Source of the DNA: JANQGH01 sp039177555
GTDB taxonomy: Bacteria; Pseudomonadota; Alphaproteobacteria; DSM-16000; Inquilinaceae
Length of the DNA: 64,000 bases
Assembly: GCA_039177555.1 (NCBI GenBank)
Contig: JBCDFV010000003.1
Location: 1 to 64,000 of the forward strand
Reading direction: 5' to 3'
Shown: positions 1 to 7,688 of the stretch, piece by piece
How the letters are laid out: every line of letters starts with the position of its first letter
How positions within the stretch are numbered: position 1 is the first letter of the stretch
The notes under the pieces: generated by a model
The model's database searches: none
Told to the model about the DNA's origin: nothing
Seen by the model: the letters and a program-made list of their open reading frames with translations, nothing else
Translations under genes and position numbers: made by a program

Positions 1-1
1 G

Positions 2-34
2 CTCGAAGACTATGCGGTCGCCAGCGCCGCCTAA
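2..34 (+). pseudogene. Duplicate 3' end of crtI in the left repeat arm
   Basis: Ten codons (LEDYAVASAA) and a TAA stop identical to the C-terminus of the complete crtI on the other strand (258-1778). It is part of the fold-back repeat and probably not a separate gene copy. Confidence 0.85.
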
Positions 35-51
35 CGCGGATTGACCGGGAA

Positions 52-183
52 ATGAACAGCGAACTGGTCAGGCTCAGCGAGCGTGTTATCGCCGAGGGCT
101 CGAAGAGTTTTGCGGCGGCGTCGCGTCTGCTGGATCGCCGCGCCCGGGAATCGGCGGTTCTGCTCTACGCGTGGTGCCGCTAA
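52..183 (+). pseudogene. crtB: Phytoene synthase CrtB, N-terminal fragment (43 codons)
   Basis: The plus-strand frame from ATG 52 gives 43 residues ending in AVLLYAWCR, the conserved N-terminal helix of bacterial phytoene synthases (condensation of two geranylgeranyl diphosphates to phytoene). A TAA follows directly where the sequence turns back into the right repeat arm, so the remaining roughly 250 residues are missing. This is the longest authentic piece of crtB in the window. It lies 17 bp after the crtI end, as expected for a crtY-crtI-crtB operon. The truncation is probably an assembly effect rather than a true pseudogene. Confidence 0.8.
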
Positions 184-240
184 ACTCTTCGAGCCCTCGG
201 CGATAACACGCTCGCTGAGCCTGACCAGTTCGCTGTTCAT
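182..240 (-). pseudogene. crtB: Phytoene synthase CrtB, first ~19 codons in native operon orientation
   Basis: On the minus strand, 17 bp after the crtI stop, ATG 240 opens the same reading frame as the copy at 52-183. After about 19 codons (to position 182) it leaves authentic crtB sequence because of the fold-back: the residues that follow come from the antisense of the spacer and do not resemble CrtB. This marks where the real crtB should continue, beyond the end of the contig. Confidence 0.75.
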
Positions 241-257
241 TTCCCGGTCAATCCGCG

Positions 258-1778
258 TTAGGCGGCGCTGGCGACCGCATAGTCTTCGAGCACGAGGCCG
301 GCCGTCGCCTTGGCCGAACCGACGACGCCGGGAATGCCAGCGCCCGGATGGGTGCCGGCGCCGACGAAATAGAGCCCGCGGATCTGGTCGTCACGATTGT
401 GGGCGCGGAAATAGGCGCTCTGCCGCAAGATCGGTTCCAGGGAGAACGCGGAGCCGAGATGGCTGTTCAGCGTGTCGCGGAAGTCGGTCGGGGTGAAAAT
501 GCGTGTCGTCTCAATGGACTCCAGAAGACCGGGCACGGTGGTTCGGTCCAGATGGCTGAGAATGCGGTCGCGATAGCGTGGCCCTTCGACCGACCAATCG
601 ATCTCCGCCGCGCCGAGATGGGGAACCGGCGATAGGACGTAAAACGAGGTGCAGCCCGGCGGGGCAAGAGACGTATCGGTCGCCGTCGGCGCGTGCAGGT
701 AGAGCGAGAAATCGTCGGGCAGGGTCGGACCCTTGAACACCTCCTCGATCAAGCCGCGATAGCGCGGCCCGAACAGGACGGTATGATGAGCCAGATCCGG
801 CCAGATCTTCGCCGCGCCGAAATAAACCACGAACAGCGAGTTGGAAAAGCGACGCTTGGCCAGCTTGGCCGACTCGCGCCGCCCCCGCTCGGTATCGGCC
901 AACAGCGTGCCGTAGGTGTGCACCAGATCCGCGTTGCTGGCCACGATATCGCAGTCAATCCGCTGACCGCTTTCAAGCTCGACGCCGGACACGCGGTCGT
1001 CGCGCACATCGATCCTGGCCACCGGTGCATCCAACAGGACCCGACCGCCCAAATCCTCAAACAGGCGTATCAAGCCCTGGACCAGGGCGCCGGTTCCGCC
1101 GCGTGGGAAGTGCACGCCCCATTCGCGCTCCAGCGCATGGATGAGCGCGTAGATGGCGGAGGTCGCGAACGGGTTTCCGCCCACGAGCAGGGAATGGAAA
1201 CTGAACGCCTGGCGCAGCTTTTCGTTTCCGATGAAGCGCGCCACCTTTCCATAGACGCTGGCATGGCTTTCAAGGCGCACCAGTTGCGGGGCGACGCGCA
1301 CCATGTCCCAAAAGCGCAAGAACGGCTTGGTACCGAGCTTCAGGTACCCCTCATCGAAGACGGCCCGCGAATACGCCAGGAACCTGCGATAGCCTTCGAC
1401 GTCGCGCGGCGACAATTCCGCGATCTGCCGGTCGAGTTCCGCCTGATCATTGACATAGTCGAACGCGTACCCGTCGTCCCAGATCAGGCGATAGAACGGC
1501 GCGACCGGCAGCAGGTCGACGTAATCGGCCAGCCTTCGCCCCGACAGCGCGAACAGTTCCTCCAGCGCCGTGGGGTCGGTGATAACGGTGGGGCCGGCGT
1601 CGAAAATGTAGCCGCCATCCTCGTAGACATAGGCCCGTCCGCCCGGCTTGTCCCGCCGTTCGATCAGGGTGGTTGCGATGCCGGCGCTTTGCAGGCGGAT
1701 GGCCAAGGCCAGCCCGCCAAAACCCGCACCAATGACAGCGGCGGAGCGCGTACCTGGACTACTAACAGAAGCACTCAT
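258..1778 (-). CDS. crtI: Phytoene desaturase CrtI
   Basis: 506-residue FAD-dependent desaturase that converts phytoene stepwise to neurosporene or lycopene at the membrane. The N-terminus (residues 6-35) carries the dinucleotide-binding motif VIGAGFGGLALAIRLQ followed by ERRDKPGGRAYVYED. The C-terminus carries the family signature GLYFVGAGTHPGAGIPGV. Length matches bacterial CrtI (490-510). The ATG at 1778 is chosen because it overlaps the crtY stop by 4 nt (ATGA); an in-frame extension to 2024 would overlay crtY and has no family support. crtB follows after 17 bp. Which desaturation product is made cannot be read from sequence. Confidence 0.95.
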   Translation of the reverse strand: MSASVSSPGTRSAAVIGAGFGGLALAIRLQSAGIATTLIERRDKPGGRAYVYEDGGYIFDAGPTVITDPTALEELFALSGRRLADYVDLLPVAPFYRLIWDDGYAFDYVNDQAELDRQIAELSPRDVEGYRRFLAYSRAVFDEGYLKLGTKPFLRFWDMVRVAPQLVRLESHASVYGKVARFIGNEKLRQAFSFHSLLVGGNPFATSAIYALIHALEREWGVHFPRGGTGALVQGLIRLFEDLGGRVLLDAPVARIDVRDDRVSGVELESGQRIDCDIVASNADLVHTYGTLLADTERGRRESAKLAKRRFSNSLFVVYFGAAKIWPDLAHHTVLFGPRYRGLIEEVFKGPTLPDDFSLYLHAPTATDTSLAPPGCTSFYVLSPVPHLGAAEIDWSVEGPRYRDRILSHLDRTTVPGLLESIETTRIFTPTDFRDTLNSHLGSAFSLEPILRQSAYFRAHNRDDQIRGLYFVGAGTHPGAGIPGVVGSAKATAGLVLEDYAVASAA

Positions 1779-2953
1779 GACGTCAGCGAACGTTCCGAAA
1801 CGACGTAGAGGGCGCCCCGGATAGGAACCGGCGGCTTGCCGATCAAAAGTCGGGCTCTGTCGGCGAACGTCAAGCGGTCGGCGTAAAAGCGCGCGATCAG
1901 CGGCTCCGGCAAGCGATAGAAGCGGGCCATGACCCGCCACCGATCCTGCGACCGGCCGGCAAGGAACATCATTCTGTTCAGCAGCCGATAAAAGCCGCGC
2001 CGCCGCCATCGCCCGGCCATCCAATCCGCGATGGCACGCCGTGCCGCATCGGCGTCAAGCGCGTCGAGGCGCGCCAGATGGTCGGCAAGGGATGCCGCGT
2101 CGGGCAACGAATAGCCGGTCGTTGGATGAAAGAGGCCGGCGCGCAACCCGATCGACGGGGGTTGATCGTCTTCGAACAGCGGCGGCCTGCCGCCCAGCGC
2201 GATCGGCAGGGTGCCGGCCTCCTCGCGGATCAGGCGGGCGATCGACCAGCCCTGGGCTCTTGCATACTCGGCGATGCGGCCGCGCAACAGGTCGGCGTCA
2301 CGGTCGGGCCCGTCCGCGTAGTAGGTGTCCTCGATCAAAAGTTGGGTGTCCGTGAACGGTAGGACATAGATGAAACGATAGCCGTCCGCCTGGCCAACCG
2401 ACGCGTCCATCAGGATCGGCCGGGTCAGGCCGTGCGGCGACGCCAGTTCCACCTCTTGACCGAGAAACTTCTGATAGCGGCGAATGATCGTGCCGGCGCC
2501 ACGATCGCCGCGCGCATCCAGTACGACCCCGGCCCGCAGCATGGTTCGGTCGGCAAGCGTTACCGACCCGACGGAAACGTCGTCCACGGCGGCATCCAGC
2601 CGAACGTCGAGGTCTGTTGCCGTCGCCATCACCGCGCGCAGCCGCTCGGACGTCACGGACCAATAGCCACCCTGAAGCGTGCGCTGGTAGGCAGGGAAAC
2701 GGACGTCGTGGCCAGACCAGCGGTGGGCGACAAAGGGCGCAAGCCAGTCTCGAACGCCCGCTGAAACATCAGTTTCGTGAAACGACCAGGTATGATTGCC
2801 GCCCAGCCGCGGCCCTGCCTCAAGCAGCAGGATCTTAAGCTGTCCGCGCATGGAGAAGCGGTACGCCGTCAGGCAGCCGGAGAGGCCGCCGCCAACGATG
2901 ACAACGTCATAGGGCCCCGATGCCGCGCCCGGCGTTGTCGGCCCGTAGGTCAA
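1775..2953 (-). CDS. crtY: Lycopene beta-cyclase CrtY
   Basis: 392 residues. Cyclises lycopene ends to beta-ionone rings, giving gamma- then beta-carotene. Visible features are the N-terminal flavin-binding motif DVVIVGGGLSGCLTAYR, the CrtY-typical NHTWSFHETD stretch near residue 55, YQKFLGQEV, YRFIYVLPF and LIEDTYYADG. Length fits bacterial CrtY (380-400). The start is a TTG (2953) that overlaps the stop of the upstream crp-like gene (TTGA); the next in-frame ATG would delete the nucleotide-binding motif, so TTG is preferred. It is coupled to crtI by an ATGA overlap. No ketolase (crtW) or hydroxylase (crtZ) gene is in the window, so beta-carotene is the predicted local end product. Confidence 0.92.
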   Translation of the reverse strand: MTYGPTTPGAASGPYDVVIVGGGLSGCLTAYRFSMRGQLKILLLEAGPRLGGNHTWSFHETDVSAGVRDWLAPFVAHRWSGHDVRFPAYQRTLQGGYWSVTSERLRAVMATATDLDVRLDAAVDDVSVGSVTLADRTMLRAGVVLDARGDRGAGTIIRRYQKFLGQEVELASPHGLTRPILMDASVGQADGYRFIYVLPFTDTQLLIEDTYYADGPDRDADLLRGRIAEYARAQGWSIARLIREEAGTLPIALGGRPPLFEDDQPPSIGLRAGLFHPTTGYSLPDAASLADHLARLDALDADAARRAIADWMAGRWRRRGFYRLLNRMMFLAGRSQDRWRVMARFYRLPEPLIARFYADRLTFADRARLLIGKPPVPIRGALYVVSERSLTS

Positions 2954-3660
2954 CCGGCCGCCTGTTCCTCGGTGATTTCCGCCAACCCGTCGCGATCGAG
3001 GATCAGGGCGCGGCCATGCGCCAACCGGACAAGACCGACCTTCGCCAACGCGTTCATCTGCTTGTTCACGGCCTCGCGGGTGGCCCCCAACATGGTCGCC
3101 AGGTCGCTCTGCGTGATCGGGACGGCGATTTCGGTTGCGCCATCATCGCCCGGGCGCCCATGGCCGATGGCAAGCGCACTGAGCAATCGGCACAGCCGGC
3201 CGCGCAGATCCAGGAACGCCCGGTCGCCGATGATGCTGGTGTTTCGCCGCAACAGCTCGCAGAGCGCATAGATGATCTGGCGCGAAAGACCCGGATTCTC
3301 ATCCATGGCGGCCTCGAAATCAGTCCGGCTGAGGGCCAGACAGCTGACCTCGGTCAGCGCAATGGCGCCGGCGCTGCGCGGCAAACCATCCAGCAAGGAG
3401 ATTTCGCCGACCACGTCGCCGGGCTCCATGAGGTTCAAGGTCAACTCTCTGCCGTCGCCGGCAACCAGGACGATCCGCAGAATGCCTTCGGTGACGATGT
3501 AAAGCCCGTCCGCCTCGTCCCCTTGGTTGAAGAGCATCTGGCCACGCGCCAGTTCGCGGCGCCGGCACAGCGACACCAAAGGATCGAGATCACCTGTCTC
3601 CAGATCTCCAAAAAGGCTGGAGCGGGTCAACCACCGCCTTACCTGTTCGGCCTCCGTCAT
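2950..3660 (-). CDS. Crp/Fnr-family regulator with CRP-like cAMP-binding and TGTGA-reading residues
   Basis: 236 residues. An N-terminal cyclic-nucleotide-binding domain (about 15-135) contains GEISLLDGLPRSAGAIA; G85-E86 and R95-S96 correspond to the E72 and R82-S83 that hold cAMP in E. coli CRP. The C-terminal winged helix (about 180-225) has the recognition helix GATREAVNKQM, i.e. R-E-x-x-x-K, the pattern of E. coli and mycobacterial CRP proteins that read TGTGA half-sites. ATG 3660 begins the conserved domain; an upstream in-frame extension has no homologous look. It is the first gene of the crtYI(B) operon (4-nt overlap with crtY) and divergent from the FecR/cyclase operon. A cAMP-responsive carotenoid regulator is inferred. 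A haem- or redox-sensing Fnr type is less likely because no Cys cluster is seen. Confidence 0.88.
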   Translation of the reverse strand: MTEAEQVRRWLTRSSLFGDLETGDLDPLVSLCRRRELARGQMLFNQGDEADGLYIVTEGILRIVLVAGDGRELTLNLMEPGDVVGEISLLDGLPRSAGAIALTEVSCLALSRTDFEAAMDENPGLSRQIIYALCELLRRNTSIIGDRAFLDLRGRLCRLLSALAIGHGRPGDDGATEIAVPITQSDLATMLGATREAVNKQMNALAKVGLVRLAHGRALILDRDGLAEITEEQAAG

Positions 3661-4025
3661 ACAGCCTGCCTTCCTCGCCTGCAGATCGTCGCAGCTTCCA
3701 ACGGCGCCCGAGCACGACGACCGAGGCGTTTGTGATGGCGATTGCAACACTTGGCCGGCAAATCTGTTTTGACGCCGACCCGGGGGTACGGGTGTTGCCT
3801 CTGCCAACAAAGTCGCCGACAAAACCGAGCCGACAGCGTCATCAGATCGGGCGTTATCAGCGCCCTTAACTCTAGGGTACTATGCCTTTCGAACCAGGTT
3901 GGCAAAGCATAACGGCAAGGAATCGGCCGACCGCTCGAAACCGGGGAATTGACGCAGCCTTTACGTCGCAGAGGCTGTGTTGATCGGGCGACGGCCATGG
4001 TCAGAGCCGTTCAAGGGAACCTCAC
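3661..4025. promoter_or_regulatory. Divergent control region between crp-crtYIB and fecR-cyclase operons
   Basis: This 365-bp gene-free region separates two divergent operons, so it must hold both promoters. I see one imperfect CRP-type element (3731-3746) but no convincing sigma-70 hexamers, small ORF or riboswitch fold. The FecR gene is preceded by AAGGGAACCTC, a modest ribosome-binding site. Confidence 0.6.
3731..3746 (-). promoter_or_regulatory. Imperfect CRP-type half-site pair upstream of crp
   Basis: The plus strand reads TGTGA, six bases, TTGCA. This matches 8 of the 10 conserved positions of the CRP box TGTGA-N6-TCACA, with one perfect half. It ends 71 bp upstream of the crp start codon and would suit autoregulation, but a single good half-site is weak evidence. 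Confidence 0.35.
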
Positions 4026-4661
4026 ATGGGCTATCGATCAATCAGCCTTTTTTGGCTATTTCACGGCAGTCTGTTGGCCGCCTGGCTGTTCGCGATCGCG
4101 TTGACGGGCGCGGCCAGCGGTCAGCAGGTCTGCGAACTGGTCGCCGACGTCGAGGAGCCGGGTTGGCAGGTGCTGTCATGCCGGCCGGATGTCAGCGTCA
4201 GCCTCGACCCCGATGCGGCCTACTCCTTGTCCGACAGCAGCGGTGACGGCGTGATCGACACGCTCGACCTCGACACGGGCGCGGTACGCACGCGGGTCGA
4301 ACCGACGGGCGGGCCCACGCATTTCCAGATCCGCACGCGCCAGGCGATCGTGTCGGTGCGCGGCACCGATTGGGCAACCGCGCTGTCCGAAACCGGCACG
4401 GAGGTGTTCGTGGTCGCAGGCGAGGTTCAGGTCACCGACCTGGCCATCAACACCGGCGTGGTTCTAACGCCGGGGTTTGGCGTCGATGTTGCGGCCCCGG
4501 CGGCGGCCCAGCCACCGGCCGATCGTGCCGACGAGGCGGCCCCCGCACCGCCCGCAAGCAGAGGCGGGCTGGCGGAGTCAATACCTGCGGAGGCGTTGCG
4601 ACCGGTTCGTTGGGGCGCTGAACGGGCCGAGGCGCTGTTGGCCCGCTTTCCGGCCGACTGA
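4026..4661 (+). CDS. FecR-domain exported protein
   Basis: 211 residues. A hydrophobic N-terminus (about 8-30) ending near AASGQQ looks like an export signal. The body (about 35-150) contains the FecR-domain pattern FQIRTRQAIVSVRGTDW followed by VFVVAGEVQVTD and a beta-rich segment. The tail (about 157-190) is Ala/Pro-rich. FecR domains are extracytoplasmic beta modules, best known from ferric-citrate signalling but also found beside CHASE2 cyclases. No sigma factor or TonB receptor gene is nearby, so a link to iron is not supported. It lies 12 bp upstream of the adenylate cyclase and probably works with its periplasmic CHASE2 sensor. Confidence 0.8.
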   Translation: MGYRSISLFWLFHGSLLAAWLFAIALTGAASGQQVCELVADVEEPGWQVLSCRPDVSVSLDPDAAYSLSDSSGDGVIDTLDLDTGAVRTRVEPTGGPTHFQIRTRQAIVSVRGTDWATALSETGTEVFVVAGEVQVTDLAINTGVVLTPGFGVDVAAPAAAQPPADRADEAAPAPPASRGGLAESIPAEALRPVRWGAERAEALLARFPAD

Positions 4662-4673
4662 GTCGCGGTCTCG

Positions 4674-6569
4674 ATGCGTTGGCGCGCGGCCCATTGGGCC
4701 GTTCTGGCTCTGTCGCTGCTCTGGGCTGCCGGTCTCGGCGTTTGGCACCTGCGCGGCGAGGTTGGCCCCCTCGATCGCGCCGAGGCCGTCACGTTGGACT
4801 GGCGGCACGTACTTGCCCCCATGCCGGGCCGTCCCGATGGCATGGTCATTTACGCGATCGACGACCAGGCCGTGTTCATGGCCGGCGGCTATCCCATTCC
4901 ACGCCATAGGCTGGCCAGCGCGGTCGAAACGCTGGCCGAGGCCGGGGCGGCGGCCATCGGCGTCGACGTCTTGCTGCTGGACCCGACGTCGGAGGAGAAC
5001 GACGCGGCCTTGGAACAGGCGCTGCGGAACCGCCCCGTCGTCTTGGCCGCCGGCGGCAGGGCCGGCAGTCCATTCATCATTTCACCGGAATGGACGAGCG
5101 CGCCTGATCCTGCCGCCGATCAAAGCGCCCCCAGCTTTCCGTCCTTGACCCGGTTGGCCCGCCCCCTGCCGCGGTTTCAGGACAACGCCGTCGACGCGCC
5201 AGCGCTTGTCGTGGTCGATGGCAGTGGCACGCCACGTCACGCGCCGCTGCTGTTCACGCCCAACGACGCGCCCGCGACCGTGGCGCCCAGCTTCGTCGTC
5301 GCCATGGCCGTCGCGGCCGGTTACTCAGATGTACGGTTTGGCCCCGACGCGATCGAGGTTGGCGGGCGTTCCGTCCCGCTGGACTTGAATGCACAGTTGG
5401 CGATGCGCTTTCTCGGCCCCACGGGCACGATCGAAACCCGATCACTGGCGACCCTGTGGCGCGACGGTCTGCCGACCGACATCGAGGACAGCCTCGTCCT
5501 TATGGGCGCGACGGCGACCGGTGCCGGGGACGCGTTCGCCACGCCCTATGATGCCAGGTTGCCGGGTGTCGAGGTTCTCGCCACGGCGATTGCCAACCTG
5601 ATGGATGGCACGGCCTTGCGGCGCGACATGACGGTGCGCTGGATTGACGTCGGCGGCGCGTTCGCGCTGACGGCGATCGCGGTGGTGCTGGTCCTGGCCA
5701 CGCCCGGCTGGATCGGGCCGGTGGCCACCCTCGGCGTGCTGATCGCTTGGCTGGCCGCCACCGCCCTGGCCTTTGCCTGGGCGGGGTGGTGGCTCGCCAT
5801 CGCCTTTCCCGTTGCCGCCGCTGTTCCGGCGGCACTGCTGGCACTGGCGGTTCGCCAAACGCTGGAATGGCGCGATCGCGGCCGGCTGGGGCGAACGGCA
5901 ACGGCATACGGGGCCTTGCAATCGCCCGTGATTACGCGGGCCTTGGCCGAGGACCCGTCCTTTCTGGACCAACCGAGGCATCAGGACGCCACGATCATGT
6001 TTCTGGATCTGGTCGGTTTCACGCCGCTTGCGGACCGGCTGGGGGCCGAGGGTTCCCAGGCATTGCTGTCGGACTTCCATCGCCAGGTCGCCGATGCGGT
6101 CAATGCGACCGGCGGCTATGTCTCAAGCTGGCTGGGCGACGGCATGATGGTCGTGTTCGGCCTGCCGAAACCGGAACCGAACGATACGCTGAACGCCTTC
6201 AAAGCCGCGTTGGACATTTTGAAACGCCTGCCCGGGGTGCCGCAGGTGCGCAGCCATGCCATTCGGTTGAAGATCGGCATCACCGCCGGGCCGGTGGTGG
6301 TGAGCCGGCTGGGCGGCGGCGGCCATGGCCATATCACCGCGACCGGCATGACCGTCAACCGGGCCGCCCGGCTGATGGCGGCCGCCGGTGTGGCCGGCGT
6401 GCCCCTGCTTGCCGACCCGACGGTGCGCGACCGGCTGCCCGCCGATCTCGCCGTCAAGCTCAGCGCGCTCGCAAAGCCCTTGACCCTTGCCGGCTTCTCA
6501 TCGCCCGTGGATGCCGTCGCGCTTGCCGACGGCACCAGTCTTGGCGCCGGTTACAGGCTGCGGCGCTGA
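4674..6569 (+). CDS. CHASE2-domain class III adenylate cyclase
   Basis: 631 residues. TM helix at about 8-25; large periplasmic CHASE2 sensor at about 30-320; three TM helices at about 325-395; cytoplasmic class III cyclase domain at about 435-600. Catalytic features are intact: metal-binding D445 (FLDLVGFT) and D489 (WLGDG), and the transition-state pair N562 and R566 (VNRAARL). It should convert ATP to cAMP in response to an extracytoplasmic signal. Cyclases and guanylate cyclases cannot be separated with certainty by eye; the neighbouring CRP homologue and CRP box favour cAMP. It follows the FecR gene by 12 bp and precedes the BTAD regulator by 106 bp that hold a perfect CRP site. Confidence 0.9.
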   Translation: MRWRAAHWAVLALSLLWAAGLGVWHLRGEVGPLDRAEAVTLDWRHVLAPMPGRPDGMVIYAIDDQAVFMAGGYPIPRHRLASAVETLAEAGAAAIGVDVLLLDPTSEENDAALEQALRNRPVVLAAGGRAGSPFIISPEWTSAPDPAADQSAPSFPSLTRLARPLPRFQDNAVDAPALVVVDGSGTPRHAPLLFTPNDAPATVAPSFVVAMAVAAGYSDVRFGPDAIEVGGRSVPLDLNAQLAMRFLGPTGTIETRSLATLWRDGLPTDIEDSLVLMGATATGAGDAFATPYDARLPGVEVLATAIANLMDGTALRRDMTVRWIDVGGAFALTAIAVVLVLATPGWIGPVATLGVLIAWLAATALAFAWAGWWLAIAFPVAAAVPAALLALAVRQTLEWRDRGRLGRTATAYGALQSPVITRALAEDPSFLDQPRHQDATIMFLDLVGFTPLADRLGAEGSQALLSDFHRQVADAVNATGGYVSSWLGDGMMVVFGLPKPEPNDTLNAFKAALDILKRLPGVPQVRSHAIRLKIGITAGPVVVSRLGGGGHGHITATGMTVNRAARLMAAAGVAGVPLLADPTVRDRLPADLAVKLSALAKPLTLAGFSSPVDAVALADGTSLGAGYRLRR

Positions 6570-6592
6570 AAAAGGCCGCCGTCCCGCGCAGA

Positions 6593-6608
6593 TGTGAACC
6601 GGTTCACA
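6593..6608 (+). promoter_or_regulatory. Perfect CRP consensus box (TGTGAACCGGTTCACA)
   Basis: A 16-bp perfect palindrome that fits TGTGA-N6-TCACA at all ten conserved positions. It lies 23 bp after the cyclase stop and 67 bp before the ATG of the BTAD regulator, a position suited to CRP-dependent activation of that gene. The CRP homologue encoded at 2950-3660 has the recognition-helix residues expected to read it. Confidence 0.8.
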
Positions 6609-6675
6609 GCCAGCCCGGGCCGCCATCTCTAGAACCGTCATATCCGATCCGCTTGACGATAGGACGTTCAAGAAA

Positions 6676-7590
6676 ATGGGTATGACGATTCAGCTAACCG
6701 CGCCTCAGCCGATTGACGCCTTTATGGCGGCAAACGCGCTTCAACCCGCCAACGGTAATGATGTTCGCTTAGTGGCCAGGACACGGGCCGGCTGGGTGCA
6801 TCGCACCGAAGAACAAACAGCCAAGTCGATCTTGTCGCTGCGCCTGCTTGGCGGCTTCTCGGTGGTCGGCAACGACAGCCGCAAGATCGAATGCCTGACC
6901 CGAAAGGCGAAGGCCCTGATTGGCTTCCTTGCCACCGACGGTGCCGGCTCTTGGCCGCGCGATCGCCTCGCCACCCTGCTGTGGTCGACGAAGGAGGACA
7001 AGGACGCGCTGGCCAACCTGCGCCAGGCGCTCTACGCCCTGCGCCAGTCCATCGGCCCGGCGTTTGACAAGGCCTTCACCGTCGGCACCCGCCTGATCGA
7101 GCGCCGCGACGATGTCGTGACCTGCGACGTGCAGCGCCTCATGGACGCGGCGGCGACCGGCGACGATGTCGAGGCGGGCCTGGCTTTGGAGGCCGTTAAT
7201 CGCGCCCCGTTCCTGGACGGGCTGGACGGCCTGGACCCGGTGTTCGACGACTGGCTGGCCTCTGAGCGGGGACGGATCATGGACTTGCAGCTCAGCCTGA
7301 ACTTGGCGGCCGCCAGGACCGATCTTCGCGTCAACAAGCCGTTCGCGGCCCTGGATCGGGCGCATTGGATGATCGCGCAGGATCCGTTCTTCGAGCCGGC
7401 CCAGCGGATCGCCATGCGTGCCCATCTGGCGCTGCACGGCCGGCAGCGGGCGCTGGAGCACTTCGACGGCTTCGCCCATCTGTTGAGCGAGGAACTGGGT
7501 GCCCGGCCCGAAGCGGAGACCCGGGACCTGGCCGACCGGATACTTGAGCTGGATACCGCAGAGGATATTCAAGCTGTGATTACGGGTTAG
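6676..7590 (+). CDS. BTAD/SARP-type transcriptional activator
   Basis: 304 residues. After a disordered first 50 residues comes an OmpR-like winged helix (about 53-130: LSLRLLGGFSVVG, TRKAKALIGFLA, WPRDRLATLLW, ALANLRQALYALRQ). A TPR-like bacterial transcriptional activation domain (about 140-300) ends in HLLSEELGARPEAETRDL, typical of BTAD proteins. There is no ATPase or phospho-receiver domain, so activity is probably set by its own level or by an unseen ligand. It lies downstream of the adenylate cyclase, with a perfect CRP box in the gap and a terminator after its stop, so it is probably both a target of cAMP-CRP and the effector of this module. Its target genes are not identifiable here. 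Confidence 0.8.
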   Translation: MGMTIQLTAPQPIDAFMAANALQPANGNDVRLVARTRAGWVHRTEEQTAKSILSLRLLGGFSVVGNDSRKIECLTRKAKALIGFLATDGAGSWPRDRLATLLWSTKEDKDALANLRQALYALRQSIGPAFDKAFTVGTRLIERRDDVVTCDVQRLMDAAATGDDVEAGLALEAVNRAPFLDGLDGLDPVFDDWLASERGRIMDLQLSLNLAAARTDLRVNKPFAALDRAHWMIAQDPFFEPAQRIAMRAHLALHGRQRALEHFDGFAHLLSEELGARPEAETRDLADRILELDTAEDIQAVITG

Positions 7591-7620
7591 CGAATCGATA
7601 CTCTTTGAGGTTTTCTCAAG

Positions 7621-7654
7621 GGCCCGATCGCATCGAGCGGTCGGGCCACTTTCT
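7621..7654 (+). terminator. Rho-independent-like terminator after the BTAD gene
   Basis: Stem GGCCCGA (7621-7627) pairs with TCGGGCC (7641-7647) around a 13-nt loop and is followed by ACTTTCTT. It starts 30 bp after the BTAD stop and separates that gene from the marR promoter. Confidence 0.65.
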
Positions 7655-7684
7655 TGACTCGATAAGTGCATATGCATACTTATC
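7654..7684 (+). promoter_or_regulatory. marR promoter with overlapping palindromic operator
   Basis: A TTGACT -35 element (7654-7659) and a TACTTA -10-like element (7677-7682) are separated by 17 bp. The inverted repeat GATAAGT (7661-7667) / ACTTATC (7678-7684) with a 10-bp centre containing GCATATGC spans the spacer and the -10. The ATG at 7689 lies about where transcription would begin, so the mRNA may be nearly leaderless. The layout is classic for MarR autorepression. Confidence 0.65.
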
Positions 7685-7688
7685 GGCC

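Larger units (their letters stand above)
1..291. repeat. Perfect 110-bp inverted repeat (fold-back) with 71-bp spacer
   Basis: Positions 1-110 are the exact reverse complement of 182-291; pairing breaks at 111/181. Both arms hold the same unique sequence: the last codons of crtI, a 17-bp gap and the first 19-20 codons of crtB. The spacer 111-180 continues crtB only on the plus strand, so plus-strand 1-180 and minus-strand 291-182 are two copies of one locus facing each other. Nothing resembling a transposase or insertion-sequence end is present, and the left arm reaches the window edge. A fold-back assembly or amplification chimera at a contig end is the simplest explanation; a real inverted duplication cannot be excluded from this window. 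Confidence 0.95.

Noticed and set aside
1..291. Inverted repeat as an insertion-sequence or transposon end
   Set aside because: The arms consist of crtI/crtB coding sequence, there is no transposase or target-site duplication, and the spacer is also crtB.
693..1808. 371-codon plus-strand open frame opposite crtI
   Set aside because: Antisense artefact of high GC; composition lacks hydrophobic cores and motifs.
1779..2024. N-terminal extension of CrtI by 82 residues
   Set aside because: It overlays crtY, has no family match and would destroy the ATGA junction that marks the true start.
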